From: Pegea sp. RAD2-039
Lineage: Eukaryota > Chordata > Thaliacea > Salpida > Salpidae
Length of the DNA stretch: 64,000 nt
Assembly: GCA_034620365.1 (NCBI GenBank)
Contig: JAQGEQ010000363.1
Span: 2,108,001 to 2,172,000 of the forward strand
Direction: 5' to 3'
Shown here: one piece after another, positions 1 through 12,786 of the stretch
Position numbering within the stretch: the stretch's first letter is position 1
How the letters are laid out: each line of letters begins with the position of its first letter
Notes under the pieces: model-generated
Databases searched by the model: none
Told to the model about the DNA's origin: nothing
What the model saw: the letters and a program-made list of their open reading frames with translations, nothing else
Program-made: the position numbers and the translations under genes

Positions 1-3000
1 CATTTTTTTCGCAAGCTCGAAAAAAGTATTTCATTTTTTGAGTTGATGTCGATGCTAAAAACCTTAAAAGTTGGATTAAAATAGTATTAGACGGCACTCC
101 TTTATTAAATCAAACCCTAAGCCAGTTTTATTACAGATTTAAATGCTTAATAATAAGCTTAACAATATATTTAATGGATAAACTCAAAGTTACCCATTAC
201 ACCTTACACCAAAATTCAAAGTGTAAAGGTCTGTCTGTAGAGCAACTACATACAAATAACTTTCTACTGGATGTGATACAAGTAATCTGTAAAAAGCTAT
301 TTGAATACAAAAGTGAAATCATCGAATATTAATAACAATGATGAATCTTGAATTACCAAAAGCTTTGTTCAGACGCTTAGTAAACACAAATATTTAGAGC
401 TAACCTACTTTTAGCAGTTTTCGTCAAGGCACCTATAGTGAAAGAACACTTTTACAGAACTATATTTAAGTTTATTTTTCCAACAAGAAAGGCTTAGACG
501 TATATATTACATACCGTTTGCTTTCGTAGTCACTATATTTATATGTTATAGCTGCAGAAAACAAATCAGACAGCTTTTAAAGCAAAATCAATATGACTGC
601 ACAGAACTAAAAGCCTCAAACACTAAATGTAAAATTTCTTCAACATAAATAATGTAGGAAAACTAGAATACAATAAAGGCATAAAGTAAAGAAAATTGTA
701 GCCTAACATATAACTTGTTTCAACAATAGTATTCTACTTAATTTATTTTCAAAAAAGTGACAATTTGCTGCGTTGTAGAGTTGGGAGACGATTGCAAAAC
801 GTGGTTTTAGTGTTAATAATTAGTATCGGAATTCATTTTATGAGCTTAAATTTTTTCGATGTGAATTTTATATTAGTGAGGGTAACTCTAAATTGAATAT
901 AGATACATATAAATGCATGTAAAACGTAAATCGAAAGTTGTAGCAATATATCATTAACATAAGTTTGCTCTACCTTTAAATAGAACCAACTGATGAGGTA
1001 ATTAAACTCAACTAACTTTTAAAGCTCATAAGACTTTATAAATATTTTTCTTACTTTATAGCAACCCTTTTTTCATTTGTTAGAATTAAAAATTATTTAT
1101 TTTAAAACGTAAATTAGTTATTATTTTACTATATAAGCTACGCAATGTTCTACAAATTCCAATTGTGATACAATATTTGGAGCAATGATATTTAACCATT
1201 ATGTTAACTATTTTCTTAAACCAAGTTTAAACAAACTTTTTATTGTAAACATTTGACAAAATTTGCAATCACTCAGACTGATTTTTACTATTACAATTGT
1301 TATAGATGTTTTATTCTTTATACTTTTGATTTTTACTTTATATATTTAAATTTTATTAAATAATAATAAAAGATCTACAAAATAATTTCAGAAATAAGGG
1401 AGGCTACTGTTTAACATAACGAATTCTTTGAGCTTATGTTATTCTTGTTTTAAAACTTTTTTTGTATTTTATAAGTTTAGTTTTGTTTATTAATAAACAA
1501 AACGGAAATTATCCTAAAATATTATTCAATGTTTTCAATAAGTAATGAATTTTTAAAAACATTTCTATTCCAAATAAAACGAAAAAAGTTTATAAATAAT
1601 GACATAAAACAATATTTAAATTCCACTTAAAACTGTACATCTTAGAATATAAATTTACTAAAATAAAATCACTTTGAGTTATTCAAAAAAATTTCTTTGG
1701 GTAGTAGTTTATTATATGTAAATAGCTGCTACAAACAGTTTTCTAATAAAAATAATATTTTTATCAAAAGTTTTATCTACTTGAAGATAAAACATTAAAT
1801 ATATAAAGTTTATGTTAGCAAAAACACTAAAAATCTTTTTTAGTTCAAAGTTAAAAACTTGTTATTTGTTAGTGTCATACATTAATTCAATTACGTTGCA
1901 AATGAGGATTTTTATGACTAGATAGCTTTTTAGACTTTCTTCAAATAAATAGGTTTTTAAATGATTGAGAAATTTGAAACTTTTACGTTAATGCTATTGA
2001 ACTAGAAGTAGTCTGTATTTATAAATCATTATTTTATTCTAATATAAGTTTCTTTTAAGTAAATAGTTTAAATGAGTGTCTTTTTGTATAAAATTTCAAA
2101 TCTGTTTATCAGTTATCAAATATTTTGTTTGGAACTTTTATTAAGAAACAACTTTCATTATTACTTTTTATTTCAAGTGTTATGAAATGACATAGCTTAG
2201 TTGTGTTTTTTATTTTCTTAAATTTATTTTTTTCTGATACTTTTACTAAAACTATCATCAAATAAGGTACTTTGATGCAAAATACTATCAGTTTGTCAGT
2301 TGTGTCTGAAAGTCTTGCATTTTCAACTTGAGTTTTGTTTACTGCGAAGCTTTTACAGATTAAGGTTTCTATTTAACGGATTAAACAGGATTTTAAATCA
2401 TTTATATACTCTCTGTAAACATCGATCTTACTTGTATTACTTTTTTAAGTTCTCAGAAGCCACTATACATTGTGGAATTTATAATTATCTAAAAACGACT
2501 CTCAGCTTTGATAAAATTAAAATTTTTGTTTCCTTATGCAAATAATTTGCATAAATTTTGATTATCTTCCAAATTCTTTCAACTTCTTATTATAAAACTT
2601 GTAATCGAAAATTATTGTATATGAACATATTAAAATAAATCTGTATTAGTTCTTATTTCCTCCTAAATTTTAGTCTTGGTTTGTTTATCCTCATTTTCTT
2701 AATATAACACATAGTCATATTTTTGTTTACTAATATTTATAAAACATTTACTTTATAATTTATAAATAATGATTTTAATAGTTCTTACAAAGAACTGTAA
2801 AATTATAAAAAGGAGTTCATAAAAGACTTGTATGAAGTTATTTAGTACAATATATTTTATTAAGTTATTTAGTTTGTGTGAACATTGTACCAAAGACTGT
2901 TGTTTACATATTTAGATCATAGAATTGCTAAAAACAATTTTTAAAGTTTTTATTGCATGATCAGTTCAAGTTTTAAGTTTATAACTGTAACCAACAGCAT

Positions 3001-3325
3001 TTTATATGCAATAATTGTTGTATATTAATTTATATTTTGATTTCAACTTTGCAATTAGTCTCAAATTACTCAAATTTAGCTTTTTAGGCCTGATGATGCT
3101 GATTATCTATTCTAATAACAGAGAATTATACAACTCTTTAATGTTTGTATTTAGATCAATTTTAATAAGCTTAAGTAAAAGTCTTTTTGAGAATTAGAAA
3201 GAATGCAATCAGTAGTTTTTGAAATATATTTTTATTAACATTCTGTTGTTTAGTTATCTTTTATCTTTTTGTATTTAAGATAAAATCTTTATTTATGATT
3301 GTAGGAACATATATAAATACTTAGC
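1..3325. other. A+T-rich intergenic DNA, no gene recognised
   Basis: I see only short, low-complexity open frames here (for example 2300-2545 and 3015-3197), made of F, L, K, I and Y. They have no family motifs and no splice-linked continuation. No tRNA, repeat or promoter is convincing. The last 20 bases contain a TATA-like stretch just before the first codon of the downstream gene. Confidence 0.6.
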
Positions 3326-6300
3326 ATGGTTGAATGGCAATCAAATAATACTTTAATATTTCATAAGTCTAAAATCTACAACCCAGTAAAAGAAGGTAAT
3401 TTGAAGTTAACCTTGACTTCAAATCTAATTTCCAAAAAAAAAGTTTTCAAACATTTGAAAAATATTAACAAATGGCAGGAGAAACGTATAATCTTTGAAA
3501 ATCTTTGCCTTAAAATACTGGTAATGTTTGTTTATTGTTACTACAGTTTATAACTATATTTAAGACGATACTTGCTTGAATAGGATAAGGAAGATTCTGT
3601 TGGAGTCTGTATTCCATATACTAATATAAAGAGTATGGAAACTTTAGATGCAGCCAAGTTGCCTGTTTCTGCACTTCGTTTAATCACGTGTAAGAGGATG
3701 TGCATCTTTGCTGTGAGTTTTAACTTCTGTTTACGGAATTCTAAGCAAGATGATTTCTATTTACTCATTAACATTATTAAGTAATCACCGATTTTGGAAA
3801 ACTATTCAAAGATTTATTTATTTTGTAAACTCTCAACTTTTACCTGTGTTTAAACAGATTTAAGCTAATAACTTTGTTATATTTAAAAGTTAGTTTTCAG
3901 TATTATAATCTAATATTATTTATATACATATATTTATTTATAAATAACTAGAAAACTTTTTGACTTTGTTTAGTTTGATAACTTCCATACAAGACAAGAA
4001 TGGGTCATATCAATTTACTGGAAAGTAAGACTAATTTATTTTTGTTGAAATTCCAAATTAAAGACGTGTTTGCTAAGAAATTAAGATTATTCCTTTTTAT
4101 CAAAAACTTAAATAATTTATGACAATTTTTTTGTTCTGATGAGAGTTTTTTGCAGAAAATTATTAACTCCTTTTATGCTCAAATAAATCACTTGAAAACA
4201 GTAAACGAAATGACAATATTTGCAAAGGTTTGTTAAATATTTTACTTAAAAAAGTTATTCTAATTAAGCCGCACACTTGTATCTCACAGTGAAAAAAACT
4301 TCCTCAAAAACCTATTTTTATATTGAATTAAATCTAAACAAATTTTATTAAAAATGATTAAATTTGAAAGTGTATAAGAATAGGTTTCGTTTTCGTATTT
4401 CAGTTTGATTACTATTCTCAAAATTTTATTAAATCTCTGCAGAATGTGATAGACTCTTCCAAAAAACTACCTCTGCAAGACGCAGTTAAAAAATTTCAAA
4501 TCTTGGAAGGAATAATGCAATACCTAAAAATAGTGAGATATTCAAAGATGATAGTAGAATTAGAAACAAGTTGCTGACAAAAGTTTACATTTTGTTTGAA
4601 AGAATAATACTTAGCTTATTCTTTTTCTAATAAATTTATTCTTTTGCATAAACTACTTGTAATAAGGTGTAATTATTTTTATTTTATTTAACAGAATTTT
4701 AACAAACTAAAGACTAAAGATTATGAAGAACTGATTCCTGTAAGTAAACATTGATGCTAAACATGTTTTTGAATTCGTTACATTATTTATTATAAAACTT
4801 TTAATATATCTTAACGGAACATATTTCATTCTGTGATTACTTACAAAACCATTTTTTTGCAAGCTAACTTACTACCTTCTGCCGAAAGGGAAACCTCCAG
4901 TAATTCTTATACAACTTTATGACAACGTAAGTTTTTTGTTTGTTTTTTTCTACGACTTCTAAACTTGCTTTGAGTCTATTGCATGTTAAAAGAGTCTCAA
5001 ATTAATGATATTTATTTACAATTATAGTAATAATAATAAAAATGTTATTTATATCTCATTTATGATTTTTTGTTGAGAAATTTGTTGTAATTGCTTTCTT
5101 TGTGGGAGTTTTATTTGTAAGAATTTTTTTAATATTATTAAATGATATATTTCTATTATTTTTAGACAGTTTTGAAATATTTTTTATATTAGGATTAAAA
5201 TGATTCTCATTTTTTTAACTCCTAATTTTATTTATATTTAATATTTTCAATTTAATTGTTGAAAACTACAAATTAGTTTTAAGCTTTTACTGTATTCAGT
5301 AATTTTTGAATTCCTTTTCACAGTATTTAAAGTTCCGTGGGCAAAAAAAAGATTGTTTGGATATTATTGAAAATATCACAATATATGTGGTTCTATTTGA
5401 TACAGTGAGCATTAACTGAACATCATTTTCTACATTTATTTTAAAAGTTTGCAAGCTAAGCTATAATAATATTTATAAATTGATTAAAATTTCAAAGTTT
5501 TTGCATTAGGTTGGAGAATATGGACTTTTTATAGTCCGTCATTTGATTCACTTGTATCAACAAGGCTCAAAGCAAGTCAAAGCATTCCTCTGTAAGCTAC
5601 GAGCATCTACAGTATCTGGTTATGTAACTATAGCTGAACACATAGTCACATGTTGCTTTAAATACATAAACTGTTTAGTCTATCAGCCAGCTGCGTAAGT
5701 TTGCGACAATTTTTTAATTCATCAACATTTTCTTTATTAATCTTTTTACTTTAAAGAGTCAATCCAACAATGAAGCCTTTATCGGAGTCGAAGATTACAG
5801 TAAGCTCTGCAAAAGGTATTTTTGTATCGAAAAGAGAAAACTGATGTTGACACAATTGTTTTAATTTCAGAGACACTTGAAGCCTCCTGCAACGCTATAT
5901 TTCGTTTTTTGTCTGCTATGTGAGTTTCTGACTTTTTTCTATTTCAGATCTATGAATTTTAATTGAATTGCAAACAGCTGCGAGTATCTTAATAAAAAAT
6001 CTTGTTTCTTTTAGGTGTGCTTGGAGAGATTGGAAAAATATCATTTCTTTTAAAATATCAAAACTTCCAAAGTAAATTAACACAAAATTATTTTCAAATA
6101 TTTCTATAAACAGTTTTTTTCATATTACTGCATCTATACTAAGACATAATTTTGAATTTACTCATTTTGAAACAGTCATTTTTCAATTGCACTCATTGAG
6201 AATTGAGCTAAGATTTAGTTTTACAATATTTAGGTTAACTTAGATATTCTAAAAATTGAAATAACTTCTGACCATTGGTAGTTTATTCATTTTGTAGCTT

Positions 6301-8098
6301 AAAAACCAAAATATAATTTGAAGTTAGTTTTATACTTTAATTTTAATAACAGTAAACAAACATTTTTGTCCACATGTTATATTTTATTTTTGATTAAAGG
6401 TGGTACTATGACCGAAAATTTTTAAGGTGAGTATTATTTGAGTTGTAAGGTTAATAAGGTTTCAGATTAACAAATCAAATCAATCTCCTAATAAACAGTT
6501 TCAAATAAGATTCAACTTTGATATTTTCAGATACACCACACCTATTTTAATTCAATTAGTAGAAGATAACTTTTTTGGTGAGACTTGGATTTCATATTGG
6601 AGGTGTTGGTTGAATATATTTGGTCCTATAAACCAACCTCCTTATGTTTTTAAAAATGCAGAAGATGAAAAAATTTCTCTCAGTATTGTAAGCTGTTGAC
6701 TAGTACAAAAATATTAATTTCTTATATTCAGTCAAATATTTTTTTAACTTTCTTTCAAATTGTTACAGTTTCATGAAAAACTTTTAAAATGTTGTATCAA
6801 CTAATCATAAATATTTTTAACAGTTGGATAATCTAAACCTTCAAAGCTCCAAATTTTATTTAACTGAGTTGAAGTACTGTTATTTTCCAGTTTTGATTTC
6901 TCATATTCACATTAACAAGAAACCAATTCAAGAAGTGAGTGGGTTTTAGAAGCGCTGATTTCAAACTTTCTCAAACTAACTTTAAATAGACATTAGGAGC
7001 TTTTCTTCAATGTGATATTCTTGATGAAAACCATAAAATTGATGCAATCAATGCTTTGCTGTGCACAAGCTCAGGAAAGAAGGTTTTAGATAAACTCAAA
7101 TCTAGAGGGACACTGTTGAAATGTTCAATATTAAGAGATATGAAATTGTCTTTGAGTGGACCTTTCTCATATAGATTAGCAGAACAGTCAACGGTCAGTT
7201 ATTGTTTCACTTGTGATAACAGGTATTGATGTAAATTTTATTATAAAAGATTATTAAAAGTGAAACAGGATTGTGTTTATGAGTTCTAAACTGCTATCTA
7301 TGTGTTTTTCTTTAAATGCTTTAAAAAATAAAAAAGTAGGTAATATTAAATGTTAAAACTTGTATTAATTTAATAAATAAAGTCAGAAAACCCTTGTAAG
7401 ATTGATTTTTATCAGGATGAAGACTTGGAAACATTTTTTAAAGAAAACACAGCAGACAACTTGTTAGCCTTGAATGCATCGTCTACTTTGATTACCAACA
7501 ACTCTGCTAAGAGGATATCAAGTTTTGAGAGATTATTTTGTCTGATTCTTTCATTTTCATTGGTAATTGTTGAAATCTTTAGAAAATTTTATTTTAATTA
7601 TCAATAAATATGTTAAAAATATATTAAAAAATTAAATGTATCACAAAAAATATAAACTACATAAAAACACTATAGAAAACGGTATGATGCAGTAAACTTT
7701 GTTATGTAAAACATTCATCTAAATTATAAATATATCATAAGAATAAAGTAATAACAAAGAATGACAAAAATATATTTGTTACAGTTTACTGATAGAGGAA
7801 TTGGTATTCTATCACAATCAAACTTGAAGTTGAAACAACTGTATCTTTGCGGATGCAAAATTAGTGATAAAGCTGCATTTGATTCACTTTCAAGTAAGGA
7901 TTAATTTTTTTAAATAGAAATTAATGATTTATTTTATGGATTTCAGAGATGAAAACCTTAGAGCTACTGGTTTTGTATGACACTGAAATAACTGATAAGG
8001 GATACCGTTGTTTGGCAAAAAGTTTGCCACATACAGACATCTATATCAATCATCGTAAAATTCCACCCAAATCAGTCTCTTTTGTTTTTCACTGTTAA
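3326..8098 (+). CDS. Unrecognised 660-residue protein with C-terminal leucine-rich repeats (19 exons)
   Basis: I do not recognise the family. Proposed exons: 3326-3520, 3584-3712, 3974-4024, 4156-4227, 4443-4532, 4695-4739, 4864-4926, 5324-5404, 5510-5694, 5757-5815, 5871-5919, 6015-6071, 6400-6426, 6531-6687, 6824-6934, 6990-7193, 7416-7562, 7785-7893, 7947-8098. The frame stays open across all joins (1983 nt) and every join has GT-AG ends. The first eight introns are phase 0. The last two exons (residues about 574-660) carry leucine-rich-repeat strands: LKLKQLYLCGCKISDK, then MKTLELLVLYDTEITDKG. This style resembles the AMN1 or F-box LRR class. The middle is hydrophobic and helical, with many aromatic residues and no clear domain. 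No signal peptide is seen. A TATA-like ATATATAAATA lies just upstream of the chosen ATG. A further 5' exon cannot be excluded. Confidence 0.6.
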
Positions 8099-8420
8099 CA
8101 AGTAATCGATTGAACATCTGCAAAAAGCATTAGATATTTCTCTGCATCTTATTTTGAATAAATCATCTTCTCTTTTTATTTTTAAATTTTTTTAGATGAT
8201 CATTCATACCTAGCAGTTTTCATAAACTCACGGTTACCACGATAACAGCTAGTTTTTATTTGAAGCTTCCCTTAGTCGAGAATTAGTTCGATGATTATCT
8301 GATGTTTAAATTAGATATTTAAATACTGTTTTATCATCAAGAGTCAATATATATAATATATATTATCAATATACCTTTCAAACTATCTATGTCTATCTTG
8401 TTATCGTATTCTGTTAATCA
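8099..8420. other. 3' flank of the LRR gene
   Basis: A+T-rich DNA with an AATAAA-type signal near 8156 (GAATAAATC) that suits polyadenylation of the gene ending at 8098. A short TA-rich dinucleotide stretch lies at 8347-8372. Nothing else is seen. Confidence 0.4.
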
Positions 8421-8880
8421 GTGTGATTTAATAGCCACCACACCCGCCTACCAGGTAGGAGGTTCTGGGTCCGAGCCCACGTAGACACATATTTGCGACA
8501 AGGAAAAGTTTATAAACAACTCATGTGGAAGGGTCTTGTTAGTCTAGTTAATGAGAACACTCTAAAGGGTGCAAAGACTCCAAATTTAAAGCTGGAGTTA
8601 GAGCCCCGTAGGCAGTTCGTCACTTAATCATTGTCGTTCTGGCAGTTCCTGTGATACCAGCTTGGCATAACTACATTTGTTCTGCTTCCTAATCTTGTTG
8701 GCGTAGAGAGTGGAATCCTGCTGGATGGGCAACAACTGGATCTCCATAATTTCTGCCCTGGCATATATATGTATGGTTGTTCTCTGCCGAAGCAGGCCAA
8801 ACATTTTTTTTCAGTTTTTGTTACATCTGTTATCAACTAACCTTTCCAATATTCAGTCCCATAAAACTTTTTCTTCTGAA
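8421..8880 (+). repeat. Decayed tRNA-headed SINE-like repeat
   Basis: This stretch is richer in G+C than its surroundings. Its head aligns by eye with the head of the SINE at 12.1 kb: the CACC..CCTACC..TAGGA stem region, then a B-box-like GGTCCGAGCCC at 8468-8478, then a GTAGACACAT equivalent of the other copy's GGAGACATAT. The A box is degenerate. The body downstream (8480-8800) is not the same as the 12.1 kb SINE, so it is either a different SINE subfamily or a chimaera. Its 3' limit is uncertain. The open frame at 8624-8836 on the minus strand is probably repeat body, not a gene. Confidence 0.45.
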
Positions 8881-10202
8881 GTTTTTAATTTAAAATAAAG
8901 TTGAAACTGAAACATAAGTACTTTATATAATTTCTTCTTTTTTATCACTTTTACTAAGTTTTAGAATGTTTCAAACAGTTAGATAACTTGACTTATGAGA
9001 TTTGTACTTGGTAGTCTAAGGTGCTATGGGCCAGACCACTTTTATTAGCTGCAGATAAGCAACTACAAAATAGTTGAGTACACTCCTGTAAATAACATTG
9101 TATGTATCTACAGTTGAATTAAGATAAATTCTTGTCCAGTGTATTGTAGCTATATTTAAGAAATATAATCTTTTAATTTATTACTAGAACTAAATTACTG
9201 AAAGTTTACACAATAATATTCCTTCATTACTACAATCGTGGACAAATACTGGTACATTGGATGTTTTAATTAATTATACAATTTACATATACTTCTAGTA
9301 ATTTACTTGTAGTAGTTAATAGAAATATATCCTTAAAAACCTGATAAATTATATCTATAAATTTAAATAATTTATTTTTATTAACAAGTAAAATGTTACT
9401 TTTTGATTTATTAAATAAAACTATATTCTACAATTAAAACATATAATAATTTAAAAATTACAGTGAATTTATATAAGATCTTGTTTTTGTGATTCTATTA
9501 GTTATAGAGGTTACTCCTAAAAACTTGACCAAATTTATCACACCAACCTCCAAGATCTAACTGAACTCTCATATCCTAATTGCTTTTTACATCAGCTTTT
9601 TCATAATAACATCATCAAGTTAAATGGTGCTTTACATTGAATTCAATAAAAAATTCTTAAAATATCTTTATTCACAATTAAAAATCAAATAACACAATTT
9701 GACAAAGTGTACAAGCTACTATATGCATATAACTAAATGACTTTCTATGAATAAAAATGTTTGAAAATTAATTCAACCAGAATCAGGTCAACTATCTATT
9801 GTAAAATAACCAGTAAATCGAACACTGAACTAGTAAATATTTCTATTGCATCTACAACTCAACTGTTTTATATAAAATGTCTTCAAATAACTCAAAACAC
9901 TTTGCTAGCTCACAAAAGTCATTGAAGTAGAAGTTGGTAAATTGCTTTATATGATGAAACAAGAAGTAGAGATATTAACTAAATTTTAACATAAACAGCA
10001 ATGATGCTTTAATGAAATTACTTGTAGATATTGATATTTTCCAAAGCTTTACGATGAACAGCCGGTATAAAAAGGATTTTACACATGGGTATTAATTACT
10101 CAGCTCTAAAAATGCAAACTTAAAAAAAAATGAAAAGATCACACAACAAATAAGATGAATTTCTTATACTGCTAAAATGGATCAAAAATTTCATGAGAAA
10201 TT
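8881..10202. other. Intergenic DNA and probable 3' flank of SmD3
   Basis: A+T-rich DNA with no supported gene. The right-hand part would hold the 3' untranslated region of the minus-strand SmD3 gene. No structured RNA or repeat is recognised. Confidence 0.5.
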
Positions 10203-10610
10203 TTAACGGCGATAATTGCTACTGGCATATGAAGCACCACCAGGTGCTCCACGGTAGCTTTGAGTCGGGGCACCTCGTCCTCGTCCACGATTAGATCTTC
10301 CCATCTGGGCTTTAAGCACAGCAGCTTTTCCACGACCAGCAGTACCACTTTTGTTAACTCTCAACATTGGAGCATTCTTCAGCATGTCAGGTAGGATCAT
10401 GAAGCATACTTGGCTACCACGGATATAGATGCTTTGCAGGTTGGTGCTGCGACCATCACGATATGTGACTGTGACGTCATTCAACATGGAATTCATGTTG
10501 TCTTCAGCTTCAATCAACTTGCCACGGTATACTTCCCCTGTACATGTTTCACAGGTAATAATATGGCCTTCGGCTTCATGAAGAACTTTTACAGGCACTC
10601 CAATAGACAT
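10203..10610 (-). CDS. SNRPD3: Small nuclear ribonucleoprotein SmD3, single exon
   Basis: A 135-residue protein that aligns along its whole length with animal SmD3, a subunit of the heptameric Sm ring that packs U1, U2, U4 and U5 snRNA in the spliceosome. It starts [16 protein letters not shown]. The Sm1 motif follows ([16 protein letters not shown], residues about 25-40), then the Sm2 motif ([14 protein letters not shown], about 62-75), then [10 protein letters not shown] and AGRGKAA, all typical of D3. The tail is rich in arginine and glycine (RGRGRG near residue 109), the usual site of symmetric arginine dimethylation and SMN binding. It is slightly longer than the 126-residue human protein. 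The reading frame has no intron, unlike the neighbouring genes, so it may have originated as a retrocopy. It carries no damage and looks functional. Confidence 0.95.
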   Translation of the reverse strand: MSIGVPVKVLHEAEGHIITCETCTGEVYRGKLIEAEDNMNSMLNDVTVTYRDGRSTNLQSIYIRGSQVCFMILPDMLKNAPMLRVNKSGTAGRGKAAVLKAQMGRSNRGRGRGAPTQSYRGAPGGASYASSNYRR

Positions 10611-12081
10611 CTTAGTAGTATATAAACTAAATTATCTGCAAAGTCAACATAACATTTTAGTAATAATTTGATCAAAAATTATAACCAGAATTGCTGCTGG
10701 TCTAGTTAATATCAAATAAATATTTTTATATAAGATTTCCAATATTATTTTAAAAAGATGTTATACAAAAACAACCAAATCATAACAATTCAATATAAAC
10801 TATATAAGTAAAATTATAATTTAGATACATTAAAAAGGTTATATAATTTAGTTACTAAAAATCTAATTTAAAAAATATATAAATGAGAACAATATAAATA
10901 TTAAAGAGTTGGTGTTAACTCATAATATATATTAATAAAAAATATAAAGTATATTTATATATAAATATATTTAATTATTAAATACTTAAAATCTGAAAAA
11001 ATTATACTATACAATAATTTATAACATATTTAGATTAATATATTTATAATATAATTATAGATGATGAATTAATAGAGGATGAAATATTTGAAACATTTAA
11101 ATATAAATATTACAACAATGAAAAATTAAACTAATATATTTTTATTTATCATTTTAAACAAATGTTCCTAAAAGTAATTATCTAAAAAGTATCAAAAACG
11201 TTTTTATAACTTTGTTAAATATTCAAACACAAGTAAATTAACATGCAACAGGTAAACTGACATAATAACAATTTAAAATTCAGAGCTTTCTAAGTTTTAA
11301 CAATTGAAAATAAAAATGAAATATATGGAGAATTCAACAAATAATAAAAACTGTAAAAGTATAAAATTGATGAAAATTTTTACATTAAAATTTTGAAATG
11401 TTGCTTTAAAAAATTCAAAGTACATTGATACACGCTCTATTAAATTTGTTTAATTGATTTCTGTTAAAAATAAAATATAATAGAGACAAAGAATTTATTT
11501 GAAACAAAAAATATTCATTAGCAAAAGAAAATTGTACTTAAATTACTGAGTAAAGTTATGAGAGCTAGGTAAACTACTTTCTAAAAGTAATTTTAGTTCT
11601 AAATGAAAAATAATAATAAAAACATATATTTAAAACATATAATATTTTACAATTGATAAAAGTAGAGAAAGTGATAAAAAATAACATGAGGGAAAAAGTA
11701 ACCAATAAAGAGACATTGGACAAGTAGATTTAAAACAGGCTTCAATGAGGTGCATTAAAATGGGTTTTCAATTTTCATTACATAAAAACACTATATGATA
11801 TCAAAATTTAAAACATTTTTTACGAAGGAAAATTAAGCATATAACATCGAAGGTCTAGAGAAATAACAAATGCTAAAAAAAACTTTTAAAATAAATTTGT
11901 TTTATTCAAAGTTAAAAAATATTATAATTTTTACGCAGAATATGGTCAGAAAATACTTGTTTTAAATGTTTTTAAAAGTTTACAAAATTAGGAAAATTTA
12001 ACGAGAAGAAAGGAAGTAAAACCGAAGAGAAAAATCTATTTTCAATAGAAAGTGACAAGGGTAGATTATAATAAAACCTGC
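10611..12081. other. A+T-rich intergenic DNA, SmD3 upstream region
   Basis: Very A+T-rich, dominated by short TATAAATA-like runs (especially 10900-11060). It includes the 5' flank of the minus-strand SmD3 gene. No gene, clear core promoter or repeat family is recognised. Confidence 0.5.
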
Positions 12082-12285
12082 TTAGTCCTGCTTAGTGGCG
12101 AAGCGGTTACTACACCTACCTTCTAGCTAGGAAGTACCGGGTTCGACCCCAGGTGGAGACATATAAAACTCCTGAGAAAAACCATAAAAAACTCGTGAGA
12201 ATGTGTGTTAGTGAGATGTGCTCTCTTTAGGCACCCTCCTTCGCATTTATATAAATAAATAAATAAATAAAAATAAATAAAACAT
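12082..12285 (+). repeat. tRNA-derived SINE with LINE-type 3' tail
   Basis: The head has an RNA polymerase III A box (TGGCGAAGCGG, 12096-12106) and B box (GGTTCGACCCC, 12140-12150) at tRNA-like spacing, with a stem region between them. The 3' part (12195-12250, GAGAATGTGTG ... GCTCTCTTTAGGCACCCTCCTT) matches the 3' ends of the LINE copies at 14192-14260 and, inverted, 24714-24767. It finishes in an AAAT-repeat tail (about 12249-12285). A transposed RNA of this type would use the LINE's reverse transcriptase. Confidence 0.85.
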
Positions 12286-12786
12286 TTTTTTGTAACAACA
12301 AGAGGTGTTTCCTGCTTATTGAGACAAGTAAAAACTGTGATTAAACTAAATCCTTCAATCTCACAGTCAAAATATCAAAGTATCAATTAATAAGATTTTC
12401 TTTCTCATTCAGCTTTAAAAACTTCTGCAAATTTTCCATTTAAAAGATTTCAATTTTTTGTTCGTTGATTTTCATAAACAGTCATTTAAAAGATTTTATC
12501 AAAAACACTAATTACAAAAGTTTATAAAAGCTAAAAGAAATTCATTTATATATAAAGCAAGTTTCTGATTAAAATGTAACATTAACTTAATAAATATGTT
12601 GGAATGATCGCCATAAATAATAATCATTAAAGAGTATACCATATTCAAAAATATCTTATGACTAAACACATCATTTAGATTATTCAATAATAACCTATTT
12701 TAATTATATTTGGATAAGTTTTAGGTCATTCAATTTCAAAAAGTGACAGTGAAAAGATAACATATATTTATATTGTATATATATTG
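12286..12786. other. Short A+T-rich interval
   Basis: It lies between the SINE and the deleted LINE. I see nothing in it beyond A+T-rich DNA and a TATATTTATATTGTATATATATTG-like low-complexity edge (12760-12786) next to the LINE start. Confidence 0.5.

Noticed and set aside
8624..8836. Open frame on the minus strand (70 codons) with several cysteines
   Set aside because: It lies in the body of a repeat-like segment, has no splice-linked continuation and no family motif, and is more likely a chance frame in a less A+T-rich repeat.
12096..12150. A functional tRNA gene
   Set aside because: A and B boxes are present, but the sequence does not fold into a full cloverleaf with a plausible acceptor stem, and it continues into a LINE-like tail, so it is a SINE head.
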